From an uncultured Selenomonadaceae bacterium (GTDB taxonomy: Bacteria > Bacillota > Negativicutes > Selenomonadales > Selenomonadaceae), in the NCBI GenBank assembly GCA_937902665.1, contig CALELM010000069.1:1-10434 (forward strand): a stretch of 10,434 bases of DNA, written 5' to 3'. The translations under genes were made by a program, and so were the position numbers. Of the stretch, positions 1 to 7,191 are shown piece after piece (within the stretch, counting starts at the first letter, position 1; each line of letters begins with the position of its first letter). A model generated the notes under the pieces. The model had not been told where the DNA came from and ran no database searches. It worked only from the letters and a program-made list of their open reading frames with translations.

Positions 1-317
1 CGCTCCAATCTCGTTCTAAACAGCCTGTTGTCGGGATCGTTGAGGAACTGCCGCAGGGCGCTGTCATCACGCATCAGGTCGATTCCCTGCGCCTTCGCCA
101 GGTCAAAAACGGCCCGCGGAATAGACGCAACGCGCCTGTATGTTTCCGGTGCCTTGAAGCCGCAGCGCTGCACGCTATTCTGTGCAATCTTGTTTGCCTC
201 GATGATGGCCGTAACATCCTGCACACGGCTAAGTGTGCCATCGTCCGTTACATAGTCCGTAATGCCGTCTTCATGGCTGTAAGCCTGTCCTCGTACGCCC
301 TGGTTCAAATCCAACAT
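1..317 (-). CDS. Phage protein of unknown function, probably head-tail connection (3' end outside window)
   Basis: This open frame starts at the ATG at 317 and runs without a stop to the left edge, giving about 105 residues; the C-terminus is missing. The start is supported by GGGAG seven bases upstream. The N-terminus reads MLDLNQGVRGQAYSHEDGI, followed by a mixed helical stretch. The visible end has a FLNDPDNRLFRTR segment, a Pro/Asp-Asn/Phe-Arg pattern I associate with small structural proteins next to capsid genes, though I cannot name the family. There are no membrane spans and no catalytic motif. It is the first gene after the major capsid gene and its terminator, where phages usually carry head-completion or tail-connector proteins. 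That position is the only basis for the suggested role. Translation through the edge was checked codon by codon. Confidence 0.75.
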   Translation of the reverse strand, partial: MLDLNQGVRGQAYSHEDGITDYVTDDGTLSRVQDVTAIIEANKIAQNSVQRCGFKAPETYRRVASIPRAVFDLAKAQGIDLMRDDSALRQFLNDPDNRLFRTRLE

Positions 318-370
318 AAAGAATCTCCCTTTTTGCTTCACCGTAGCATCGGCACCGGCTGCGGCGCATA

Positions 371-408
371 AGAAAAGCCCCCATGCGCAAGAGGGAACGC
401 ATGGAGGC
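371..408 (-). terminator. Rho-independent terminator after the major capsid gene
   Basis: On the minus strand GCCTCCATGCG (408-398) pairs with CGCATGGGGGC (387-377). This gives an 11-bp stem with one T-G pair, a 10-base loop and a following TTTTCTT tract (376-370). It lies 44 bases past the capsid stop codon and before the next gene. It probably limits read-through, so that capsid mRNA exceeds downstream structural mRNA. A second weaker stem (AGCAGGG at 444-438 with CCCTGCT at 419-413, 18-base loop) sits just upstream and may protect the capsid transcript's 3' end. The remainder of the gap, 318-370, holds only the ribosome binding site of the next gene; I see no convincing promoter there. Confidence 0.8.
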
Positions 409-451
409 TATCAGCAGGGCGGGAGAATTTCAGGGAACCCTGCTAAATCCC

Positions 452-1408
452 TTAGGCCGTCTTAAGGTCGGCGATCATGCCCGAAGATTCAGGGCTGCGG
501 GCTTCGAGGGTGCACTCGACCACAATCTGGCCCTTTTCGTTGTCGCCGGTATTGGCAAGACGGCTTTCCTTGAAGCCGCGGAGATAAGCCACTTTCCAGT
601 ACTGCGGATCGAGAATGAAGGCAGCCTTGGAAGAGTAGGTTTCGTAAGCCTGCACGCGGTTCGGAACGAGCTTCAGGGTGCCGAAGTCAGAGACGTAAAC
701 GTCAATGGTAGCGGTAGCCTTCTGCTTTTCCACCATTTCCATGCGTGTGCTGTCGCCGTAGAGAACCTTGGAGAGCTTGGCACGGATGTCAGGAGCGGCC
801 ATGATGGTATCGGGATCGCCGCCTGCGTTGTAGATGTTCACGAGGACGCCAGTAAGAAGATCCTGGGTGGGCACGCGGGTAGTACCGGCGGTGCAGGCTG
901 CAGAGGCGGTACCAGCGGCACCGGAAGCGCCGAAGGAGCAGTTGGCAGCAGGCAGCCAGGTGGGAAGGCCACGCATCTTGCGGCCGGTGCTGCCGGATTC
1001 GTTGGCGGCAACGACGTTGGAGATAAGGGCAAATTCAAGATCCTTCTTGATCTCCTTCATCCTGCGGGCCATCTGGTAGTTGTACTGCTTGGAGACGCCA
1101 TTCTGCTTGATAGCCTGGGCAGTGCCGGAGACGTTGATTGCCTTGGTAAGGATCTGCGTCTTGTTGGAAAGCTCAGTGGTATTGCTTTCGGCGTAGGAAG
1201 TGACGTCAGCGCCTTCCAGAGCGACGTTGGAGCCAGGAGTAGCAAGGGTATCGGTCTGCCATTCGTGCAGAGTCTGGGTAGCCTCAGACTTGCCGCACAT
1301 GGTAAGGAAAGGCGTATCGGTAGGCGATACGTCAAAAATAAGGTTCATCAGGTCACGAGGACGACCATTGACGGAAGGGGACTTAAGCTGTCCGCTTACA
1401 GTAGCCAT
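452..1408 (-). CDS. Major capsid protein, SU10/DUF5309-like
   Basis: This 318-residue protein is the likely shell-forming capsid subunit. The N-terminal third contains a segment reading NLIFDVSPTDTPFLTMCG (about residues 22-39), followed by a HEWQTDTL stretch (48-55). That 'disease-free P-x-DTPF ... EW-x-D-x-L' pattern is typical of the DUF5309/SU10 capsid family, which adopts the HK97 fold. Residues 155-176 are a low-complexity Ala/Gly/Ser/Cys loop, possibly surface exposed. The C-terminal half holds a VYVSDFGTLKLVPNR strand region (237-251) and an ILDPQYWKVAYLRGF segment (265-279), both usual in the family. The start at 1408 was chosen over an upstream frame extension because a perfect AAAGGAGG lies five bases before it. 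It follows the scaffolding gene by 26 bases and is followed by a terminator, as expected for a highly expressed capsid gene. Assignment is by recognised sequence pattern, not by a search. Confidence 0.9.
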   Translation of the reverse strand: MATVSGQLKSPSVNGRPRDLMNLIFDVSPTDTPFLTMCGKSEATQTLHEWQTDTLATPGSNVALEGADVTSYAESNTTELSNKTQILTKAINVSGTAQAIKQNGVSKQYNYQMARRMKEIKKDLEFALISNVVAANESGSTGRKMRGLPTWLPAANCSFGASGAAGTASAACTAGTTRVPTQDLLTGVLVNIYNAGGDPDTIMAAPDIRAKLSKVLYGDSTRMEMVEKQKATATIDVYVSDFGTLKLVPNRVQAYETYSSKAAFILDPQYWKVAYLRGFKESRLANTGDNEKGQIVVECTLEARSPESSGMIADLKTA

Positions 1409-1428
1409 AAATGCCTCCTTTGGCATTT
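1409..1428 (-). promoter_or_regulatory. Ribosome binding site hairpin of the capsid gene
   Basis: Directly before the capsid ATG, on the minus strand, AAATGCC (1428-1422) and GGCATTT (1415-1409) form a perfect 7-bp inverted repeat. The intervening AAAGGA (1421-1416) is a 6-base loop. The Shine-Dalgarno AAAGGAGG therefore sits in the loop and the first two stem bases, and the ATG follows the stem immediately. Such a structure could either present the site to the ribosome or regulate its access. Formation in vivo is inferred. Confidence 0.6.
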
Positions 1429-1434
1429 CCCTGC

Positions 1435-2403
1435 TTAGAGCAGGTTAAGCACCGCCGCAAGCGCCTCGGTGCTGTTGGGATTGTTACGAAGGCGGCCCAT
1501 AGCCTTGCCCATGCGGCCGTCGCCTGTTGCCTGTACCGCACCAGTAGGCGCGGAAACTTTGGGAGCGTCTGCCACCTTCTGTGCGGCAGAATTGCGTGCC
1601 TGCATAAGCCGATCGTACAGCATGGCCTTTGCGGCCAGTTTGAGCTCGTAGCCCTTTTCGATCGAGTTTATTGCCTCCGTCGGCACGCCCTGAGAGCGCA
1701 GATACTGCGCCATATCGTTGGCAAACTGCTTGCCTTCAAACCCGGAGCCGACAAGCGCCTGCACTTCCGGCAAAACCTGCGCATACTCGTTATCAAGCTG
1801 GGCTTTCGCCTGCTGCTCGTTGTACTGCCGAATCTGCGCGGCCTTCTCCGTGATGTTCTGCTGCATGCCCTTGATGGTCTGCATGCGCTGCGCATACTGC
1901 TGCTGCAGCTGGACGTATGCGGCCGGATCTTCCTTGGCCACTGTCGCCCAATCAATGCCGCCGTATTCAGCCTCGACAATGGACTTGACCAGGGCAAGCG
2001 AGTTCCGCAGCTGTGCATCCACCTGCATGTTGTAGGCGTGCTGCTTGGCCATCAGATCCTGCTGCGCCTTCTTTTCTGTAGCGAGCGCCTTTGCATGATC
2101 CTGCACGGCCTGGTTTATGCGGCCCTGCACTTCAGGCGTAAGGCTCTGCCACATGGCAGCATCCCAGCCTTCAGGAAGAGGCACGGCAGACGCTTCTGCA
2201 GGTTCCTGCACTTCGCCTTCAGCCACTTCCGTATCGTCCGTGGCAGGTTCGGCAGGCTCGTCAGCTACGCCGTCCATCTCGTTGAGAGCGGCTACAATAT
2301 CGTCCGTGCTGTCCAGGGCGCCGTCGTATCCGGAATCGCCACCATCAAAGCTATCGTCCGATCCTGTGCTTTCAACCGGAGCAGTATTCATTTCTTCAGC
2401 CAT
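1435..2403 (-). CDS. Capsid scaffolding protein
   Basis: This 322-residue protein has the architecture of tailed-phage internal scaffolds and sits between portal and capsid genes, where such scaffolds are encoded. Residues 1-75 are strongly acidic and low in complexity (Asp, Glu, Ser, Ala, Pro). Residues about 85-275 are predominantly helical and Gln/Ala/Lys-rich, consistent with a long coiled-coil rod. The C-terminus has a basic GRMGKAMGRLRNN stretch (296-308), then a short amphipathic STEALAAVLNLL helix (311-322). Basic C-terminal helices of this kind bind coat subunits in P22-type scaffolds. P22 scaffold is 303 residues, so the size fits. The start at 2403 is preceded by GAGGAG eight bases upstream and overlaps the preceding gene by 8 bases; an in-frame extension to 2430 lacks such support. 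No protease signature is seen. The family is assigned by composition and context rather than by a diagnostic motif. Confidence 0.8.
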   Translation of the reverse strand: MAEEMNTAPVESTGSDDSFDGGDSGYDGALDSTDDIVAALNEMDGVADEPAEPATDDTEVAEGEVQEPAEASAVPLPEGWDAAMWQSLTPEVQGRINQAVQDHAKALATEKKAQQDLMAKQHAYNMQVDAQLRNSLALVKSIVEAEYGGIDWATVAKEDPAAYVQLQQQYAQRMQTIKGMQQNITEKAAQIRQYNEQQAKAQLDNEYAQVLPEVQALVGSGFEGKQFANDMAQYLRSQGVPTEAINSIEKGYELKLAAKAMLYDRLMQARNSAAQKVADAPKVSAPTGAVQATGDGRMGKAMGRLRNNPNSTEALAAVLNLL

Positions 2404-2686
2404 TCTTACGTCTCCTCTTTGTCTGCACATCCCTGAATGCGCTTGTTATTTCCTCATCCTTACCACGACAATCTACTGCGGCGGACTGGATTTCGCGGAA
2501 GAGTTCGGCCTCGATTTCGCCAAGCGTCATCTGTCTGTGCCACTGCTCTTCTCTGGCCTCCGGCGTCTTTGCTGCACGCCATGCGGCCACATATCGCTCG
2601 TCAAGCCGGCGGAGAACCTCCAGAAACACGTCGTTCTGAAGGATCCCCGCGGCCGCCAACGCCTTCTTTCTTTCGTCGTCGGTCAT
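2396..2686 (-). CDS. Small hypothetical protein between portal and scaffold
   Basis: This 96-residue soluble, charged, helical protein has no membrane span, Cys cluster or catalytic motif. The N-terminal half includes AAGILQNDVFLEVLRRLDERYVAAW written across residues 12-36 as an amphipathic helix pair. The segment about 40-70 contains Trp and several Glu, resembling short proteins often found beside portal genes in tailed phages. The C-terminus is basic (KRRRKNG), suggesting nucleic acid or acidic-protein contact. The start is the ATG at 2686, which overlaps the portal stop in TGATG; AGAGGA lies six bases upstream, so the TTG just before it is not needed. The gene overlaps the scaffold start by 8 bases, so translational coupling along portal-this gene-scaffold is likely. 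A structural or head-assembly accessory role is inferred from position only. Confidence 0.8.
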   Translation of the reverse strand: MTDDERKKALAAAGILQNDVFLEVLRRLDERYVAAWRAAKTPEAREEQWHRQMTLGEIEAELFREIQSAAVDCRGKDEEITSAFRDVQTKRRRKNG

Positions 2687-5046
2687 CAAATTCCTCTTAT
2701 GTTAGTTAGACCTGATCCCCTGCCGCCCAGAGCAAGCCGCGTTGCATCCAGCTGCGTCTCCGCAGCCATCTCCTGCTGCTTCAGCTTCATCTTCTGCGCG
2801 GTCTCTTCCCTTTGCAGCTGCAGCTTTGCCTGCATTTCCATGCTCTTCAGCTGCGCATCCTGCTGCATCTTCTCCCGATCAAGCTGGATCTTTGCCTGCG
2901 TCTTCTGCAGATCGCCCTGCATCTTCGCCTGTGCCTTCTGCTTCTCGATGGCCACCATCGGATTTTCCTGCGGCGGCTGCATAGCCTGGCGCATTTCCGA
3001 TTCCCTGGCCTCCTCTTCCGTGCCAAAGAAGCGCTCCGGAGCCTCCAGGCCCGCGGCCTCCGCAAGTTTGTGGCAGGTGTAGACGATATGCGAGAGATGC
3101 ACGGGCGATGCCTGGCCAAGCTGCTGCATGAAAGCCTGCTGGATCTGCAGGATCTGCTGGTAGGTGCCGAGCATCTTGGAACGGTCGCCGGTGCCAAGGC
3201 CGACGGTCACGCTAATTTCCATGTCAGGATCCCACTTGCGGGGATCAAAGTGCATGAAGCGGCCCTTTAGGTGCAGCTGCTGCTCTTTGTCCTGGTACTT
3301 ATGCACCAGGTGCAGCAGATAGCGGCCCAGCGGCTTGAAGAATGTTTCAGCGTACACACGAGCCACAAGCTCCAGACGCTGATTAAGAGCCTCTTCCTGG
3401 ATGCTGGCGCCCGTTGCCGTGTTCTGCAGCGTATCGGCCTTGATCGACTGCGTACGGGAGCTAATGCCGGTGCGCCGTTCGATCAGATCCGAAGCCATTT
3501 CCAGGCCCTGCAGCGTCTCATTGGCGGAGCTGACAACCGTAAGAGGCGTGATGGACGCATCACCGCGGAGGCGATGGATGGAGCCCACACCGCGGGCAAG
3601 CAGGCTGTCGTATTCCACTTCGCCCACGCCCTGCGTGCCTTCGTTGACCACCAGTTCAGCGTTGTTTCCAAGCGCCAGGTTATCCAGCAGTCCGCGAGTA
3701 AGCTCAGAGCGCAGATCCTGCAGATCACCTACAAGATCGGCCACGCAAAGGCCCACCACCTGGTGCGGCATCGGCACGGAACAGGCAGCGAAAAGCGGCG
3801 CCCTGTAGAGCGGCCATTCCTCAAAGTCCATAACCACGCACTGCGCACCGTCGCCGCAGTAAGTCACCTTGACCTTTTCCGCGATGCCGTCGCCGTTCAG
3901 ATCAATATCCAGCCAGGCTTCGTAAATCTTGTACTCACGATTGGCCCCGCTCAGATTGTCCTCATCGGAGATTTCAGAGTTCAGCGCACGGCCTACTTCT
4001 GTTTCCGGCATCTCGTCATCCGTGCCAAACTGCGGAAGCTCATCAATCAGATCCGCGTCATAGCCTTCCTTGCGCAGCTCCGAAGCCGTCTTGCGGCTCC
4101 AATGCGCGATAAAGCGGGCATGTTCCACGTCCTGCGCATCGCCGGAAAGAATGACCTGTTCGGATGGAATAGGATCAATGCGCACTTCGCGCTTTTCCGT
4201 TTCGCGGTGAATAGTCACATCGTACAGCGTGACCATCTGCGGCGGCAGCTGTTCCGGCGTGGCCGGCTGCTGCGGCATAGGCATGGGCATCTGCCCGCCC
4301 TGCTGCATCGGCTGCCCAGGCTGCGGCATAGGCTGCTGCGGCGCGGGTTGTCCCTGCTGCGGAGGCATCGGAGCCTGTCCAGGCTGCCCAGGCTGTTGTG
4401 GCTGCTGCTGCGGAGCCTGCTGCATGGGAGCAATTCCAGGCCCCTGCGGCTTCGGCCGCTTTTCCAGCGGAATGCTATCCAGCGGCACTTCGTACTGCAC
4501 GACTTCGATGCCACCATCGGCAGCATCAATCGTCGGATCCGAAAGCACGGCAATAGCTTCTTCCTGCGTCAGGCCGGTTAGCTTATCCACCCTGCGCTCT
4601 ACAGTCCGCGGAGCGTGTGCAAGGCACCATCCAACGCGCTGATACAGGCCGTCGGCCAGCGTATCGTGCACGATCCTGAACATGTTGCGCCCGAAGCACA
4701 CCTGGTTGATATACGTCGTGGCGTCTTCAGCCGCCCGCTCATCGTCCGGCCGCTTCGGTTCAAATCGAACGATTTCATCACCAGAGAACACGCGCAGCAG
4801 GCCAGGCTTTGCCCATTCGACCACTTCCATCACGGTGCGATCGACATAGTTTGAAAGCCCGCGTGCCGCCCTGTTTTCGTCATCGGAATAACCATAGCCG
4901 AGATAGCGCCGCTTCAGCAGGCTACGAGCTTCAGACAGCTTGGATCCATCGCGGCCAAGCGCCTTTTCACTCTCCCGTCGTATGATCTTCGTGATCTTGT
5001 CACGCAGAGCGGCTTTCTTATCGCCCTGCTCTTCGTCTCGCATCAT
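2686..5046 (-). CDS. Portal protein, P22-like, with Gln/Pro-rich insert
   Basis: This 786-residue protein is the likely dodecameric portal, the DNA channel at the special capsid vertex and docking site for the terminase. It directly follows TerL (TGATG overlap; AAGGA seven bases before the ATG). It resembles P22-type portals, which are about 725 residues, in overall size and in features such as the early YVDRTVMEVVEWAKPGLL segment (67-84), an IVHDTLADGLYQRVGW stretch (125-140) and the late GISSRTQSIKADTLQNTATG region. Residues 198-270 form a Gln/Pro/Gly/Met-rich low-complexity insert unlike the rest of the protein. Residues about 697-770 are a Gln/Lys/Met-rich helix with coiled-coil character; this could correspond to the C-terminal barrel helix of P22-type portals that projects into the capsid. 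A second ATG three bases inside the gene is an equal alternative start. The family call rests on sequence pattern and context. Confidence 0.9.
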   Translation of the reverse strand: MMRDEEQGDKKAALRDKITKIIRRESEKALGRDGSKLSEARSLLKRRYLGYGYSDDENRAARGLSNYVDRTVMEVVEWAKPGLLRVFSGDEIVRFEPKRPDDERAAEDATTYINQVCFGRNMFRIVHDTLADGLYQRVGWCLAHAPRTVERRVDKLTGLTQEEAIAVLSDPTIDAADGGIEVVQYEVPLDSIPLEKRPKPQGPGIAPMQQAPQQQPQQPGQPGQAPMPPQQGQPAPQQPMPQPGQPMQQGGQMPMPMPQQPATPEQLPPQMVTLYDVTIHRETEKREVRIDPIPSEQVILSGDAQDVEHARFIAHWSRKTASELRKEGYDADLIDELPQFGTDDEMPETEVGRALNSEISDEDNLSGANREYKIYEAWLDIDLNGDGIAEKVKVTYCGDGAQCVVMDFEEWPLYRAPLFAACSVPMPHQVVGLCVADLVGDLQDLRSELTRGLLDNLALGNNAELVVNEGTQGVGEVEYDSLLARGVGSIHRLRGDASITPLTVVSSANETLQGLEMASDLIERRTGISSRTQSIKADTLQNTATGASIQEEALNQRLELVARVYAETFFKPLGRYLLHLVHKYQDKEQQLHLKGRFMHFDPRKWDPDMEISVTVGLGTGDRSKMLGTYQQILQIQQAFMQQLGQASPVHLSHIVYTCHKLAEAAGLEAPERFFGTEEEARESEMRQAMQPPQENPMVAIEKQKAQAKMQGDLQKTQAKIQLDREKMQQDAQLKSMEMQAKLQLQREETAQKMKLKQQEMAAETQLDATRLALGGRGSGLTNIRGI
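4237..4455 (-). repeat. Gln/Pro-rich low-complexity tract within the portal gene
   Basis: The 219 bases coding for portal residues 198-270 are built from repeated CAG/CCG/CCT/GGC-type codons, giving runs such as PQQQPQQPGQPGQ and MPMPMPQQP. The tract is degenerate rather than a perfect tandem repeat. It stays in frame, so it is probably expressed as a disordered loop. Such codon-repeat tracts can change length by slippage. Confidence 0.75.
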
Positions 5047-6311
5047 CAGCAGATCCTTGAGTTCTGAATTTTTCCTATCGGAGCGAACCCTTGTTTCACT
5101 GTAGGACGAAAACCTACTGCGGCGTAGCGGAACGCATCGGCACCATGAGACGTCCAGTCATGCAGCGGAGAATCCTTGAAGACCTGATGCACATCGTCGT
5201 ATTCACGCTGATAGCCCCAGAGGCATTCCAGCCCCTTGGCACAGCGTTCCTTGTCAAACCACGCAGACGCAAGCACCTGCCTTGCCCCCTCGATTCCGTC
5301 TATCACCGGCAGACGCGGTGCTACGGTAAAATTAAGGCCCATCTGCCTGGCCGTTTCGATGCGGCTCTTGCCGGTTCCAAGTTCTCGCACAGCAATATCG
5401 TGCGGCCCAACGTGCACGCCGTAGTGGTAGCCTTTCTTGGCCAGCACCTCCGCGTAGTGCAGCAGGCCTTCGCCGTTGGCTTCGTAGTAGTCGATGAAAC
5501 GCCATTCCCCAGCGCGGCCCACAGGCGCATACTGGAAGAACCATATCGCCACACTGTCGGCTATACCCAAGTCCCACGCCGTGTTTACAAGCAGGTTCGG
5601 CTCCACAGGAACCTTGCCCAGCCTGCCCTGCTCGTCCGCTTCCTTCAGCAGCTTGCCGTAGTACGAGCCCTGCGCCATAAGCCGCGGATTGCCTTCCCAG
5701 ACATGATCGTACTTGTCTGGATCCGTAGCCTTACAGTGCTCCATTTCTTCACGCAGTACTTCAGGAAACCAGGGATTATCCCTGTACGTCACCTTCTTTA
5801 CCCAGCTGCCTGGCGGAGGCGTGTTTACGACGAAGCGCTGCCACACCGGAGCGCCTATGCGATCAGGATTAAACGACATCCATATTTCGGAGCCTTCCGC
5901 ACGCATCGTCGGCGTAAGCAGATCCAGCGACTTCTCGCTGACAGTCTCCGCTTCCTCGATCCAGCAGTGCGTCAGGGCTTCGTATGACTTGATCTTCTCA
6001 GGGCTGGAGCGCAGGCCGGAAAAGATAAACAGCGTGCCATTGGCTCCGCGTATCTCAAAGTCCGTTGACGTGTAGAAGTCGCGCAGGCCCAGCCTTTCAA
6101 TCTCGTCATCCAGCAGACGCTTCACGGAATCGCGTATGGAAAGCTGGATTTCACGGGCACACAGGCAGCGTATCGGCCGCCTGTAGCCTTCCACCAGCAA
6201 CGCCATTGCAAAGGCACGCGACTTGCCGCCACCGCGGCCGCCATAGCAGATCTTGTACCGATGCGGCTCAAAAAGCGGCCAGAAAGCTTCAGGCATACGA
6301 ACGTCGATCAT
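5046..6311 (-). CDS. Terminase large subunit (packaging ATPase and nuclease)
   Basis: This 421-residue protein drives DNA into the prohead at the portal and cuts the genome. The N-terminal ATPase domain has Walker A GGRGGGKS at residues 24-31, Walker B CWIEEAE at 116-122 with the catalytic Glu pair, and a SFNP coupling motif at 146-149. The C-terminal RNase H-like nuclease domain shows AWDLG at 245-249 (Asp247) and WTSHGADAFRY at 386-396 (Asp392), the metal-binding acidic residues of Terminase_3/PBSX-type enzymes. The length is normal for the family and all key residues are present, so it should be active. The start at 6311 forms an ATGA overlap with the TerS stop and is preceded by GAGG five bases upstream. 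Its stop overlaps the portal start. The order TerS-TerL-portal is the usual packaging module. Confidence 0.96.
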   Translation of the reverse strand: MIDVRMPEAFWPLFEPHRYKICYGGRGGGKSRAFAMALLVEGYRRPIRCLCAREIQLSIRDSVKRLLDDEIERLGLRDFYTSTDFEIRGANGTLFIFSGLRSSPEKIKSYEALTHCWIEEAETVSEKSLDLLTPTMRAEGSEIWMSFNPDRIGAPVWQRFVVNTPPPGSWVKKVTYRDNPWFPEVLREEMEHCKATDPDKYDHVWEGNPRLMAQGSYYGKLLKEADEQGRLGKVPVEPNLLVNTAWDLGIADSVAIWFFQYAPVGRAGEWRFIDYYEANGEGLLHYAEVLAKKGYHYGVHVGPHDIAVRELGTGKSRIETARQMGLNFTVAPRLPVIDGIEGARQVLASAWFDKERCAKGLECLWGYQREYDDVHQVFKDSPLHDWTSHGADAFRYAAVGFRPTVKQGFAPIGKIQNSRIC

Positions 6312-6709
6312 TTAGGCCTCACGAAGGTTACCTGGACGTCCTGCCGCGTTTCCACCGGCCCGCCATTGGGCCCGGTGATCACAGTCTCGTTTTTCTCAGT
6401 CCACAGGCCTAAATGCTTGCCCAACAGCTCCAGCGCCTTGTTTGCGCCGGCCGCGTTGAAGTCTTCCTCGACCATGCAGCGCTCCGCGATGTTGCGCAGA
6501 TTATTCAGCACATAGTCGGCCGTTATCTCCGTGCGCTTTACACGCTCGTCCATCGCCTGCGCGATAGCCGCCTGCACTTCTGGATTCGCCATAAGCTTTC
6601 CCGCCCTTATCCCTGACGTTCGTTCAGAGTACCCGGCTCGTCTGGCTGCGCCACTCGCATTCAGATCCACCAGGTACTCCTGCACGAACAGCTTTTGTCT
6701 GTCTGTCAT
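6308..6709 (-). CDS. Terminase small subunit, Terminase_2 family
   Basis: This 133-residue DNA-recognition subunit selects the viral DNA for packaging and hands it to TerL. The N-terminus reads LTDRQKLFVQEYL-like (MTDRQKLFVQEYLVDLNAS), followed by AARRAGYSERTSGIRAGKLM and NPEVQAAIAQAM up to about residue 53. This is the classic helix-turn-helix and oligomer region of Terminase_2 (PF03592) proteins. The middle is helical with a KALELLGKHLGLW segment (about 91-103), and the C-terminal tail (PNGGPVETRQDVQVTFVRPK) is probably the TerL-interacting region. The start at 6709 abuts the previous stop with no gap and has only a weak GGGA site, suggesting coupled translation. A pac or cos site may lie in or near this gene, as in relatives, but I cannot identify one. 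Confidence 0.94.
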   Translation of the reverse strand: MTDRQKLFVQEYLVDLNASGAARRAGYSERTSGIRAGKLMANPEVQAAIAQAMDERVKRTEITADYVLNNLRNIAERCMVEEDFNAAGANKALELLGKHLGLWTEKNETVITGPNGGPVETRQDVQVTFVRPK

Positions 6710-6940
6710 CTACATCCCAAAGAGCCTCCGCAGAATTTCGCATGCCGCTGCGCCTGCAAAAGCTGCGCCGGCTATCCAGCCGTTGCGGTAGATCTGCGCA
6801 CGCTCCAGTTTACTGATCCGCACCTCGTGATCGTCCAGGGCTTTGAAGCGGCCGCTCATTGCGTCCAGCTTGTCCTCGATCCTTGCCAGGCGGATCTCGA
6901 TTTCCATGTCACGCGGGGAATAGCTGCGCTCTTCGCTCAC
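6710..6940 (-). CDS. Coiled-coil and membrane-anchor protein, XhlA-like lysis accessory candidate
   Basis: This 76-residue protein starts with GTG at 6940, which overlaps the holin-candidate stop as GTGA. AAGGGGG lies four to five bases upstream, so GTG is preferred over the internal ATG at 6907. Residues 12-50 form an amphipathic coiled coil (IEIRLARIEDKLDAMSGR, then a further heptad run). Residues about 55-70 (WIAGAAFAGAAACEIL) are a short Ala/Gly-rich membrane span, followed by a basic RRLFGM tail. A coiled coil followed by a C-terminal anchor is the layout of XhlA-type haemolysin/lysis proteins (PF10779), although spanin components can look similar. It lies at the end of the lysis cassette, just before TerS. 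The family is a suggestion; the topology is seen directly. Confidence 0.75.
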   Translation of the reverse strand: MSEERSYSPRDMEIEIRLARIEDKLDAMSGRFKALDDHEVRISKLERAQIYRNGWIAGAAFAGAAACEILRRLFGM

Positions 6941-7191
6941 TTTGCCCCCTTCAGGAACTTGTCCTTTACCGCGCTGCCGCTTGACGATCCGATGTAGTAA
7001 TTGACCACCGCACCGAAGGAGGAACACAGCACGCCCACAAGCATAAGGGCGGCTTCTCCCATCTTCGCGGCGCTGGCAAACAGCACGGTGAAAACCACCG
7101 CACTAAATACGGCCACAATGACAAGCGAAAGGACGAAGCGGCATACGCCCATCCAGTCCGCTGTTTCCTTGATGTCGTGCCAGCTCATCAT
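6937..7191 (-). CDS. Holin candidate, two membrane spans
   Basis: This 84-residue membrane protein has a short charged N-terminus, a first span at about residues 18-40 (VIVAVFSAVVFTVLFAS core) and a second at about 46-66 (ALMLVGVLCSSFGAVVNYY). The hydrophilic tail, YYIGSSSGSAVKDKFLKGAK, is basic; a '[FY]-x-G-S-S-x-G-S ... K' ending is common in small phage holins. It lies three genes after a muralytic endolysin that lacks a signal peptide and so needs a holin to reach the wall. The start is at 7191 (ATGA overlap with the 31-residue peptide), with AGGGGG just upstream; the adjacent second ATG at 7188 has better spacing and could be the real start. A dual-start holin/antiholin scheme is possible but unproven. 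Confidence 0.8.
   Translation of the reverse strand: MMSWHDIKETADWMGVCRFVLSLVIVAVFSAVVFTVLFASAAKMGEAALMLVGVLCSSFGAVVNYYIGSSSGSAVKDKFLKGAK

Noticed and set aside
431..442. Twelve-base palindrome CAGGGAACCCTG as an operator
   Set aside because: It is an isolated short palindrome in the 3' region of the capsid transcript, overlapping the weak hairpin, with no second copy in the window.
383..1438. Plus-strand open frame of 351 codons opposite the capsid gene
   Set aside because: It is antisense to a recognisable capsid gene, has no meaningful protein pattern, and arises from codon bias in GC-rich coding DNA.
1411..2436. Plus-strand open frame of 341 codons opposite the scaffold gene
   Set aside because: It is the mirror of the scaffold coding frame; its Leu/Arg/His-rich product reflects the complement of Gln, Lys and Asp codons.
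3271..4581. Plus-strand open frame of 436 codons opposite the portal gene
   Set aside because: The portal on the other strand is well supported, and the antisense product ends in an Arg/Leu-rich tract produced by the Gln/Pro repeat.
4229..4642. Plus-strand Cys/Gly-rich frame of 137 codons
   Set aside because: The Cys-Gly pattern is only the complement of the CAG/CCG repeat of the portal insert, not a metallothionein-like or structural peptide gene.
5091..5987. Plus-strand open frame of 298 codons opposite TerL
   Set aside because: TerL has all its motifs on the minus strand; the antisense product shows no domain.
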